Shown piece by piece: positions 1 to 10,700 of a stretch of 64,000 nucleotides of DNA. The stretch comes from Blasia pusilla (taxonomy: Eukaryota; Marchantiophyta; Marchantiopsida; Blasiales). The notes under the pieces are model-generated. The model searched no databases. It was not told the DNA's origin and worked only from the letters and a program-made list of their open reading frames with translations. A program made the translations under genes and the position numbers. The DNA lies in assembly GCA_050084515.1 (NCBI GenBank), contig CM114272.1, positions 16,120,001-16,184,000 of the forward strand, written 5' to 3'. Position 1 is the first letter of the stretch; each line of letters opens with the position of its first letter.

Positions 1-419
1 CAGGCAACATACTTGTTCAAAATAATAGAAGAAAACATGTCAAAGATAATCTCTTCCAAACTAGGTGAAAGTCATGGAATTGGAACTTGTAGCACACCCT
101 CTTATGTTAATTTTCTATGTTAAGGTTCCATTGAAATTATATTGAGATGGACTAGATAATTTTCTATCTTCAAGATTTGTTAAACATAGAATGACTTGTC
201 TGCATGTTTCTTTCTCTCATGATTCCTTGCACTATATTTATTTAACTTAATAAGTTTTTCTTCATCTTGCCCACTATTGAACTAGAAGGATGCTAGTTCA
301 TCCCACACAGGTTCTACCTATATGTATTTAATCTAGTACCAACCACAAGGGAAAAAGGAAAACTAATAGTTTCATTAATCAACCATAAGCCATGAATATA
401 TATATTTTTAATCTAATCA
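1..419. other. AT-rich intergenic DNA, nothing recognised
   Basis: No long open frame, coding-like exon or clear repeat is visible up to the Helitron-like terminus at 420. Confidence 0.5.
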
Positions 420-612
420 TCTATATTATTCTTGGAGAGTGTCTTTTTGATTTGCAAACACCTCTTTGCTTGACATGTGGTTGTCGGGCAACAATGAAAT
501 AATTTTTGTATTACAGACAGCGAAAAAAAAGTTCTCCCCCCTCTACGGCAGCCAGAAAAAGATTTTATATGCAACTCGATTAATCCCTTCTCTCCCGTGC
601 TGCCAAAACTAG
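420..612 (+). mobile_element. Helitron-like non-autonomous element, copy H1
   Basis: The copy starts TCTATATTATT and ends CTAG. It sits between a flanking A (419) and T (613), the insertion rule of Helitrons (5' TC, 3' CTRR, A^T target). The body TTGGAGAGTG...TTTGCAAACACC...GACATGTGG recurs at 25328, 51326, about 51630, 53796 (minus) and about 54434 (minus). At 193 bp it has no coding capacity. The subterminal hairpin is degenerate in this copy. Confidence 0.6.
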
Positions 613-732
613 TATGTATTAGTGGAGAGTACCTTAGTTAGTGCAAACACCTAACATGAAATTTGGGCAACAAGAAAAATATTTCTCATATTTTAAAATT
701 GTGAAGAGCCTCATTAACCAAGGCTGAGCTAG
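613..732 (+). mobile_element. degenerate Helitron-like copy, head-to-tail with H1
   Basis: It begins directly after the CTAG end of H1 with TATTAGTGGAGAGTACCTT, then GTGCAAACACCT and TTGGGCAAC, matching the 5' half of the family. A CTAG followed by T lies at 729-732. The middle is shortened. The head-to-tail join suggests insertion at the end of an older copy. Confidence 0.35.
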
Positions 733-1187
733 TAAACTTCTAGTAGGGACACGGCATGAGTTTGAGCTTATTTCTTTTGGTGGGGATGAAATTTCCATGA
801 ACGGAAGGGCCGGTAACCCATTAGGTCACTCGCAGGTAAGTCCTACGCGCACACACGAAATCAATTGGAAAATTTCGAGTGTTGTGAACTGTGGCTAATT
901 GCGAAATTCGTGGGAGGAGGGCGTCCTCACGAGGTCGCCTGCGAACACAACAGCGTATGCGACATGTACGACGAGGTGGGGGAGTGTGGGATGTGGAATC
1001 GGATGCATTGGTGGTCCGTGAAGTAATACTTTCTTCTGCGGTGGGGGCTTTTCCGGAAGGTTATTTTATTGCTGCTGATTGGAATCTGTTTTTGTGTTTG
1101 TTCTTTTTGTGTTTTGGGTGTAGATTTGAAAATTGTGGGGAGATTCCTCGGGGTTCCTCCTCGCAAGCCAAGTGAGAAGGGAGAGGT
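733..1187. other. 5' flank of the RNR1-like locus, no gene called
   Basis: Base composition becomes more GC-rich from about 890. Open frames on both strands (891-1175 + and 927-1283 -) overlap and resemble nothing I know. The stretch could hold the promoter and 5' UTR of the exon starting at 1188. Confidence 0.35.
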
Positions 1188-1400
1188 ATGAGGACGTGTT
1201 CGTTTTTGGGGCTGGGAAGCTCCACGCTCAGAGCGGGAAGTTCGTGTGAGTCGGTGAGAGCTGTGGCTTGTAATTACCCGCATAGTGGAGCTACGGGGCT
1301 TTGTGGTCTGCCCCTTCCGTCCTATTCGACGCTTCGCACACAGCCACGCAAGTCAGCGAGGCAGATTGCGGTATTCTTCACAGTTCTTCAAAATTCGCGA
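1188..1400 (+). CDS. candidate first exon (transit peptide) of the RNR1-like gene
   Basis: The ATG at 1188 opens 71 codons rich in Ser, Arg, Ala and Thr and poor in acidic residues (begins MRTCSFLGLGSSTLRAG), as in plastid or mitochondrial transit peptides. The frame ends at a possible donor, CGA|GTATTC, in phase 0. Two downstream acceptors keep phase 0: 1507 (duplicated exon) and 4797 (the exon of the intact gene). Splicing 1400 to 4797 would give a 909-residue protein, a little longer than the roughly 800 residues I recall for Arabidopsis RNR1. Transcript evidence is needed; the exon could instead belong only to the broken upstream copy. Confidence 0.4.
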
Positions 1401-1506
1401 GTATTCCGTAATTTTGTGGTGGTGAATTGCCGGGAATCCTGCTCTGTGTGTGCGAGGCTAGCAGTGGATTGTGCGGGATGAGTAAAGTTTATTTTCGTTC
1501 GTGTAG

Positions 1507-1745
1507 GTTCGCAGCCGAAGCCCAATTGTGGGGTGCATTCCTCGTGAGGGAGCTGATTTCGATGAACAAGCGAAGGTGGTTTTAGAAGATGGTCTGGAGA
1601 AGCAGGCCTCGAATTATGTACGGGAGCCTACGCGCTCGCTGGTGGAGCAAGTGCGTTTGGGTGAGTCAAAGTCAAGTGCGCTGCTCTTATGTTGTTGTGG
1701 AGATGGCTCTTGTCGTATCGAGGCATGTTTGGCTGAAGCGATTTG
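1507..1745 (+). pseudogene. duplicated RNR1-like exon, interrupted
   Basis: Follows a plausible acceptor (GTTCGTGTAG at 1497-1506). Its translation aligns without gaps to the exon at 4797-5203. Both carry an acidic stretch, then LEK, a conserved V, T and Q, the tetrapeptide LGES, and ten residues later G-x-G-x-C-x-I. In this copy the frame closes at a TGA just past that match (1743-1745). Weaker DNA similarity (cattatgg..., then cattacga/cttacgag) continues to about 1900 in shifted frames. I read it as a tandem exon duplicate that has decayed, or an unused alternative exon. Confidence 0.5.
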
Positions 1746-2040
1746 AATTCATCAGATAATGTGGCAAGGAAGAAGAGTAGCCGACGGCATTATGGCCAAG
1801 ACCAAAGGGGACGATTGACAGATGGTCTCCTTACGAGACTGGCAATTTTCAGTAGATCCAATGTGAGAAAGTCGGCTTCGTTCAGTCATCTGGCTAGAGT
1901 AAGTTCCGGATTCATAATCCCAGTCGTTATTGTGTGTTCATTTGGCAGCTTGCTGTCGTAGACGAATGAAAAGGGCTAGCTTTAGGTTGAACGAAGAGGC
2001 TAGATTAGCAAAGTCTCATTTCCCACGAGGCGAAGGGAGT

Positions 2041-3586
2041 ATGTGATGGGAATTTATCAATTTGTAGCCCAATCTCCCTCGCTACAACTTACAGCACCGG
2101 AGTCAAACAAGGATGCCCCCTATCACCTATATTGTTTGGGCTCTACATTGACGAACTTGAAGAGGTGCTCTCTGGAGTGAATGGAGCTCCACCAGAGCAC
2201 ACTGCCTCATCCCCCTGCTCTTGTATGCAGATGATATAGTTCTGATGCCTAGAACAGCACATGGGCTCCAACTTTACCTGAATGCACTTTCAAGCTTCTG
2301 CAACAAATCGGGCATGGAAGTCAACTTGCTGAAAACGAAGATAATCATCTTTGGATCACAGCTCCCTACGGCACAGCGGTCACACACTTTCACCTTCAGC
2401 CAGGGACTGAGAAGGGAGATCATTGAGATTGTGGGTGAGTACATATACCTGGGGGTGCAACTCAAACCCAACAACCAATGGAGAGCCAATGGGAGTCGCA
2501 ACAAGATCAATGCAGGCTTGAGGGGTCTACACCTGCTACAATCCAATTGCAGAAGAATGGAACTCTGGCATATTCCACAGAAACTCCATCTCTTCAAAGC
2601 TCTGGTGATCCCAGCCACACTCTCTGCATCTGAGGTGTGGAGCCCCAGCTCCAAGGCTTGGCTCCAGGGCCTTGAGGCCCCCCAGAAACTCTTCATGCGT
2701 CAGAGTCTGGGCATTAGGAAAACCACTCCCCATGACATTCTACTGTCTGAGTTTGGGGAAGTACCAATGGAGATCCATGCTGTTAAAAATCTGATAACAT
2801 TTCTCCAACACCTCGAGGATATCTGCGAGGACGATCCCAATCGTCTATCCGCAAGGACTTATGTGGTTTCAGAAAGTAGTGCCACCCTTGGGGCTAAAAA
2901 TTGGTACTATGACTACACGGAGTGGCTCATGAAATGGGGAATATCCATCGGTGACCTGCCTACGGCCACCCACCAGGACCTTGCTGAACAATTACACAAC
3001 AATTACATTGCCATCAACTGGGGCCGACACCAGCGTCTCTGGGAAAGCAGGGGGCATACATCTCACAAAAATAGTGAAAGAATGAGGCGCTACCACACCC
3101 TCATGAACAACTGCAGATCCATGCAGCAAGCCTCCGACATCTCTGCCCCCATTCCCACTAAGTTACGTCATACATTAGCGAGATTCAGATGTGGCTCTAC
3201 TGACCTTGAGATTGAGAAGGGAAAATTCTCACTGAAGAAAAGGGGGACAGATTATGTAGATTTTGCAACTCTGGGCTTATTGATGATGAACATCACTACC
3301 TCTTCGACTGCACCTTTCATGATCACATTAGGCTTGACTTCCCGGATCTCTTTGATCACCGGGCTCCCAGGTTCCTCCTGTTCATGGCTAGGCAGAATCA
3401 GACTCAGATTGCTAAATGCTTGCATAGTTGTGTGAAGACCAGGGACACTCACCTGGCTCTGAGGACCCCTTAGGCCCTCGCTGGTGCTTGCTCTGTCTCC
3501 AAAATTGTTGTTAAGTCTCAATACTAAGTCCCATGGCCCTGTGGGGTCCCCGTGGACAATAAATCTATTCATTCATTCATTCAGAT
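2041..3586 (+). mobile_element. 5'-truncated LINE (non-LTR retrotransposon), reverse transcriptase fragment
   Basis: The reading frame near 2100 gives GVKQGCPLSPILFGLYIDEL, the conserved RT segment before the catalytic box. After a one-base frameshift near 2215, LLYADDIVLM supplies the YADD active site, followed by the RT thumb region to about 3200. A second frameshift is needed for the C-terminal cysteine/histidine motif (CRFC...DEHHYLFDC), typical of LINE ORF2 ends. The 3' end is an (ATTC)n tail at about 3565-3586. The endonuclease and the start of RT are missing, as expected from 5' truncation. It lies in what may be the first intron of the RNR1-like gene and abuts an LTR-A fragment. Confidence 0.85.
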
Positions 3587-3925
3587 CACTCTGCAGCAGG
3601 GCAGGTGCTGCACGGCACACAAAGAGCCTCAGGAGTCCTCACTGAAAGCTGTGCATACTGTAGAATTATCTTTTGACTCTAATTAGAGACAATATATACA
3701 TGAAGGAGCATTTGACCCTTAGATCTTCTTGAACAGATCCAGAACCTAAGTAGATGATGGTGGCTAATCCTAATTCCAGATTACCCTAAGAAGATATAAG
3801 AGCTCTAAGTTGTGTCCAGCTAATTGAGTTAGTATCCAGTTAAGTTGCTGACAAGCTTACTAAGTTAGTATCCAACTAACTTTGTGTAAGGGCATGACTA
3901 CACTAGATATTAACAGTTTTCAACA
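3587..3925 (-). repeat. LTR-A fragment (copia family A)
   Basis: From GATCACTCTGCAG to the end CAACA, this matches the right half of the solo LTR at 5262-5946 with numerous substitutions, so it is an older copy. On the minus strand it starts TGTTGAAAAC. The sequence just upstream on that strand (AAGTAGGA) resembles a polypurine tract, so this may be the remains of a 3' LTR rather than a solo LTR. Its other half is missing beyond the (ATTC)n tail of the LINE. Confidence 0.75.
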
Positions 3926-4796
3926 TCCTACTTAATATCCCTATGTCTTCATTTTGTCTCCATTGAAGGCAAGAAGTTAGGGTGATTCATAGAGATGTAG
4001 ATGATATAAATTCGCCATAAGACCCTGGAGTATGTAGAGTTGAGAGCTTCTTTCACAACCGTCTACCACATCATATATGTGCATTGAGGGTAAGGTAGAA
4101 TGCTCATCTTTTTTTGTATGATTTGTTAAGGGTTGTGGAGTTTCCACTCCTCCTCTGATCCTGAGTTGTACAGGGTGATGTGGCCGTTGTACATGATGCA
4201 CCAGGCGTGACTGCAGACCGTTTTTACACGAGGGAGACCTGGAGTGAACTAAAATTTTCCCGGGTGAACACAAGGTGTAATTTAACTGCCTCTTTGTCAG
4301 GAGCTGCGGGCTTGGATGGTGTGGTAACCTGTGGGGCAGGGTGTATATATAATACGGCTGAAGCTCTCAAAGGAGCCACTACAGATTTTCCAGTTGTAGA
4401 GAAGGCTGTGGAGGTTGTACATCCTATCATTCTTGGCAAAGATGACCTGGTGGGAATCAGTTTTCCTTTCTGCAATTGCAAAATGAGATAAAAATATTGT
4501 CTGCACTTTAGGCTCTGATGATCCTGAAGCAATCAACTCAATTTTCTGCTAAGAAATTAGTGTTCTGTGAACTGAGCTAGTGTGATTGGATGAGGGTTAC
4601 CTTCTACTGAAGTCTACTTAGTCTAAGTCTGCTATCACTGCCAAGTTTCAATGTAGAGATACTAACCTCCAGGAGCTGTGCTGAGTGTTCCAACTTGAAT
4701 GACGAGGAAAAGCTGAGAAAATAGAATTCTACTTCCAGTGAATATGTTCCAAATTACCTACCATTGAAGACTGCTAAGGTCTTGTCATGGATGTAG
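3926..4796. other. probable intron sequence, no feature recognised
   Basis: A short stretch (TGTCTTCATTTTG...CCATTGAAGGC, about 3943-3970) recurs at 41337-41363, near another LTR-A relic. The open frame at 4180-4491 shows only about 40 bases of weak resemblance to exon 1 at 1188 and is not called. The stretch ends in a plausible acceptor, GTCATGGATGTAG. Confidence 0.4.
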
Positions 4797-7700
4797 GGTT
4801 GGAATGGAAGTCCAGATGCCAGATCCAATTACAGTGATGATGATGAGGAAATACTTTTGGAAGAGGTCTTGGAGAAGGAGTCAGCTGAGTTTGTACAAGA
4901 CTTCACCCATGTGTTTATGAGGCAAATTTGCTTGGGTGAATCAAATCATCTCAATCTGTTTAGAGACATCAGTGGTCCTGGGTTATGTGTAATTTCTAGT
5001 GCAAATGAAGCTGCTGAGTGCCATCATTATGGAGGGAGAACTTTCTATAGTGGTCACAGCTCATTACGACGTCTATCATTTGGTCTGCATCAAATTAGTC
5101 ATGGTTGGAAAAGCAGACAGAGGAAGAAGGAGGTCCAATTCACTTCAAACATCAGAAATTACGACGGGCAGCCATCCATCCAAGCAATCCCTGGTTCGAA
5201 GAGGTGTGTATCTATGTGTTGCCTTGTATCTGGGGTTTTCCTTGGACTTGGTTGAAGAGAGTGAGAAAATGATTGACCAGCAGAAGTATCTCCTTGTACA
5301 AAGTCAGAGCTAGCATCAGCTAGACCATCCATGATTTCAGCTTGTACACAATCAGCAAATCAGTTTCTATCTCTATTGCCAAATCAGAGCTCTACCATGA
5401 TGTGACTCTTCTTATTATCTAAGAGATACTAAGAAGGATTCCACACAGTCACACCTTGCACTCACACTACAAATCCTCACATGTCACCAGCTCAGAGATC
5501 AGACATGGCTCACCTCATTGAGCACAAACAATTTCCATCAGCATACTAGACAAAACAATCTGCCTTCCAGTGAGGCTCTAGCAAGCACAACAATTAGTCT
5601 CAATCTCCTCTTCCTACTCTCTGATCACTCTGCAGCAGGACCAAGAGCCTCAGGAGTTCTCACCAAAACTGTGCATGCTGTAGAATTGGCTTCTGCTCTC
5701 TAAACAGAGACATTATATACATGAGGGTGAGCACTTCTGGCCCTTAGATCTTCTTGAACAGATCCATACCCTAAATAACAGATAGTGGCTAGCCCTAACT
5801 CGAGAATTGCCCTAATTCAAGGTTACCCTAAAAAGATAGAGGAACACTAAGTTATCTCTAGCTAACTAAATTAGCATCCAACTAAGTTAGTATTTGACTA
5901 ACTACTTTTAGGGCATGACTAAACTAGATATTAACAAATTTCAACAGAGAGGTCATGTATCCTTGTTGGTCAATGTTACATCTTGTTATATTATGTTGCC
6001 ACAGCCGTTTCAGGGTTGCCATGGCGGGAAGTCAGTCACAGGCACTGGTGCAGACGAAACAAGTGGATGCTGTCATTAGGAAAGGAGCTCTTTTCGAGTT
6101 TGAAAGGGAAAGTGGTAAAGTTGTTCTTGCAGTGGCGCAAAAACCCGACGGAAAAAAGAATTGGATTGCTGTGGATCAGGTGATTCATTTTTACTTGGCT
6201 TAATTTTAATGAGCTGGGGCCAATGGATTTTGCGTATTCAGTCATGACTCAAAATTGTGCTTTTTCACATGCTGCACAGATCAATTTCATTCAGTGATGA
6301 TCATAATTCTCGGAGAGGTCTGTTGGGATGGTGTTTTGTATCAGATGTGCAATGAAAGGGAGTCTGTCAACTTTTGGTAAAGTTTGCTTGTCAATAACAT
6401 TCTCTCGTTGTGATGATGACAGGGTGGCAATACCTACTCTGTCAAGCCCCAGCAGATTACGTATCTGATACCTGGGATAGAGAATTTCAGCCCTTCTGAT
6501 ATTGTTAGCTTCTTGGTTACAGTTCAGGATCTGGAGGTATGGTGTCCTTGTTGACATGTCATCTCTTTGTATTACCTTGTTTGGCTGTCATTAAAGTGCA
6601 GTGATCTGTGAAGTAAAGTTACAAAGACATACATAGGGCCAAATTGTCGTTTTGCGAGAGTGTTCTACATTACCCAGACAGAATGCTATGCCATTCCTGT
6701 GAGAGTTGATTGATCATTACAGAAATTTTGGGGGATGTTTGTTGTGAAGAATTCGTTTAATGCGGAATTGCTGTACCCAGGATATGGATCTCCTAGAAGT
6801 GGCATGGGAGGAATTGTCCTCTCAGAAGGTGGTCCTTGGTGAAGATCTAGCTCAGGTGAGGTTGGTGTCTTTCTATTCCATGGTACATAAATATGACCGA
6901 AAGAGGGAAAGATGTTTGGTTACCGGAAGTGTCTATTTGATCTGGAGTTGGTAGGAGGGGAAAGATGGGGCAAGGTTGGAGTGCTTGTTATCAAAGAGTA
7001 GGTGGATGAAACAAGTATAGCTTTGTTGATGTGAAGTTGTACTCTCTTGGACGCATTTTTAATCCAGTTTTTGGATGTACAATCTGGAAAGAGCAAAGCA
7101 GAGAGATGACTCATAATTATGCTGTGTCTAGACACCTCTTTAATTGATGCTGTGTTTTGTTTATGCAGGTTCTGTTTTCACAGGGTACCCCGGCAGAGTG
7201 CTACACTGTCCATCGCATGCTATCCACCAATCAGATCTACTTTCGATGCAAACAACAAGGCCCGACTCCAGTTTATGAGCCTCGTCCCCTCTCTCAGGTA
7301 AAAATCTCTTTTCGTTGCTGTACATAATATTCAGTAAGACATTGCCTCAGAGTTGCAAGTTTGGCTCGTAGTTTAGGTGGGATTACATTGACAGGGAAAT
7401 TGACATTTTGTTGATATCTCTGGGGTTGAGTTTCCTATTAGGCTTTTGTATGTCTCTTGAAGATTGTCATCTGTGAATTGTGTGTGAAAGGTAATAGAGC
7501 TACTACAGAAAAAAATGGCCGATGAGAAAGCCCACGCACAACTATTATCTTATGTGGCAGCAGTGAAATCTGCCCTGCATTGCCCTCAGAGTGAAAAACC
7601 TGCTGAAAGCACGTGGTATGGGGACACCTTTTACCAAACTCGAACTGAAGCTTTGAAATCATATGTTTTGGGGGTTAAAAAAGATCCAGCTCAAAAGAAG

Positions 7701-10700
7701 TGTGCAGAGCAGGTACAAAATTTCTCCCCTTGAATACAGTATGAATAAGCTCCACAGTTCTAGAGTTTTGATACAGTATTTTATGTTAAAAACTTTGCAA
7801 ATGGATGCATCTGAAGCCATCATCCTATAGTGATATTCGTCTTTTTTCAGTACTTTGTGAAAGATATCTGTGTACATACAGTTTGCTGTCAAACACTGAG
7901 AAGAAGATTGTATTGTTCCTTGATTAAGGTATCGACCTGGAATCCCAGAGAGATTCTACATAAAAAACCTGGGTTTTTTTAGCTTGCTAGAGCAAACAGA
8001 ACGAAGGAGTCTACCAAGTGTTTCTTACATTGGAGTATATTGATCATGGTGTGTGGAGCAGTTGACCGCTCTAACTACTCTCAAGTGTTACTTTTCTTGT
8101 GGTGATTGAACATTTTAGAATATCAGGGTATCTCTACAACCTAGCTGTTACAAGCACACTTAGTACAATAGCAACCACTCAGGTTAGATTGTAAACGAAA
8201 GCACTAGACAACCTGTATCACCAGACTACCTAGCATTCTCAAGGACACTTAGTGCAATAGCAACCACTCAGGTTAGCAGCAGTAGACATCTCAATAGCAA
8301 CCACTCAGGTTAGTACTACTAGACACCTTGCATCACAAGACTCACTGAACCCCTCAGGTCAGCAGACCTCTCAGTCTGTAAGCAGCAGCACACTCAGTGC
8401 TTAGCATACTGAACTACTGAGGTCAGAAGCACAATCCACTCAGGTAAGCAAAGCACACTCAGTGCTGCTTAATCAGCCTCTCAGCTCAGAGAGTTGTGTA
8501 CGAAAAGGTGTAAGAGAATGTTATTTCGCAGGGCACCCTCAGAGGGTTATATACAGCCAAGAGAATGAGTTTATAGGTTTTAGGTTTAGGGCCTGCCGCC
8601 CACAGTAATTCTCAAAATTTATGAGGTAAATCTATAGTAACAAGAAATTACTATTTACTGTGGTAAAACAATAAGTTACTATAGTAATTATATCAGTTAC
8701 TTTTCACCATAGTAAACTCCAAGTGAGTATGTTTTACAACACTCCCACTTAACTGGAGTTTAATATAAGACCCGTCTTCTGAGCACATTTGTTGTGCTTT
8801 TCTCTTGACAATGGCTTTGTCAATACATCAGCTGTCATATCCTCTGTAGGACAATATGTTACTTGGACTATTTGCTCATTTTTTTTCTCTACTATAAATC
8901 TTCTTCTAATATTTATATGCATCGTCCTAGGATGATGAACAGGATTCTTGAAAGGACTTATACTTCCTGTATTATCACAATATAATACATTTCCATCATT
9001 CTGCTTATAACTGTGAAAATGATTGACCAGCAGAAGTATCTCCTTGTACAAAGTCAGTACTAGCATCAGCTAAACCATCCATGATTTCAGCTTGTATACA
9101 ATCAGCAAATCAGTTTCTATCTCTATTGCCAAATCAGAGCCCTACCATGATGTGACTCTTCTTATTATCTGACAGATACTAAGAAGGATTCTACACAGTC
9201 ACACCTTGCACCCACAACACAGATCCTCACATGTCACCGGCTCAGAGATCAGACATGGCTCACATCATTGAGCACAAACAAATCTCCATCAGCATACTAG
9301 ACAAAACGACCTGCCTTCCAGTGAGTCTCTAGCAAGCATAGAAGTTAGTCTCAATCTGCTCTTCCTTTTCTCAGATCACTCTGCAGCAGGGCCAGTGCTA
9401 CATGACACACTGAGAGCCTCAGGAGTCCTCACCAAAACTTGTGTATACTGTAGAATTACATTCTGACTCTAAGCAGAGACAATATATACATGAGGGTGAG
9501 AGCATTTCTGGCCCTTAGATCTTCTTAACAGATCCATACCTTAAATATCAGGTGGTGGCTAGCCCTAACTCGAGGTTACCTTAAAAAGTTAGAGGAACAC
9601 TAAGTTATCTCTAGCTAACTAAATTGGTATCCAACTAAGTTAGCATTTGACTAACTACTTTTAGGGCATGACTAAACTAGATATTAACAAATTTCAACAC
9701 TCCTTCTTAATGAGAGTTTAGAGTAATGCCCATCATAGATATACACTTTCTATGTTTGTCCTGTGACACAGGTTTGGTCAAGACATCAGCTGCCATATTC
9801 TCTGTTGGACAGTAAACCAAGGAGATTTCTCTTCCTATCATTTCTCTTACAAAGTGATGTTTGATGTCAATGTGTTTTGTTCTACGATGATGGACAGGAT
9901 TTTTGCTTAATGCAATACCTCCTTTGTTGTCAACCTGTAGGTATGTAGGAGTCATCTGTTCATATCCAAGATCATTCAATAAGCTCCTCAACCAGATCAC
10001 CTCATGAGCAGCAAGAGAAAGCGCCATGTACTCTGCCTCAGTTGTAGAGAGTGCAACAGTTCTTTGTTTCTTACTGCACCAGCTGATCACCCCTCCACTT
10101 AACAAGAAGACATATCCACTTGTTGATCTTCTTTCATCAGTATCATCTCTCCAACTTGCATCTGAGAACCCTTCCAAGATTGGTTCATTTTCTTGATGCC
10201 TGTATTCCAAGTATGTTCTTGTTGTGCCACGCAAATATCTGAGTACTCTCTTCAGACATTTCCAATGTTCTATTGTAGGTTTGCTGGTGTACCTGGCTAA
10301 GACACCAACTGGGTATGCTAATTCTGCTCTGGTACAGACCATAGCAAACATCAATGACCCTACAGCACTTTGATATAGTGCTTGCAAATTGTCAACTTCT
10401 TCAGTGGAAGTTCCCATATCTTTGCTGAGTTAGCAGCCAGGATCTAGGGGTGTTGATACAGGCTTACAATCTTGCATGTTGTACCTGACCAAGATATTCT
10501 CTATATACTTTTCGTGACTCAAGTGAATCCACCCCTCCTCCCGATTTCTCTCAATCTGAATCCCCAATAGCCACTTTGCTGGACCCATATCAACCATCTC
10601 AAAGTTGTGACAGAGGTCTTTCTTCACACTCTTTACAGTGTCTAAGCTCCCTCCTAACATCAGAACATCATCAACATACAATGCTATGTGCATAGTGGAG

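Noticed and set aside
4180-4491. First exon of the intact RNR1 gene
   Set aside because: Only about 40 bases resemble the exon at 1188, it has no ATG at the start and its composition is unlike a transit peptide.
5518-5703. Small protein repeated at 11232-11477
   Set aside because: Both are the same stretch of LTR-A read on the non-transcribed strand.
8160-8480. CRISPR-like array of spaced repeats
   Set aside because: Units are irregular in spacing and sequence, lie inside both LTR-B copies, and the genome is a plant's.
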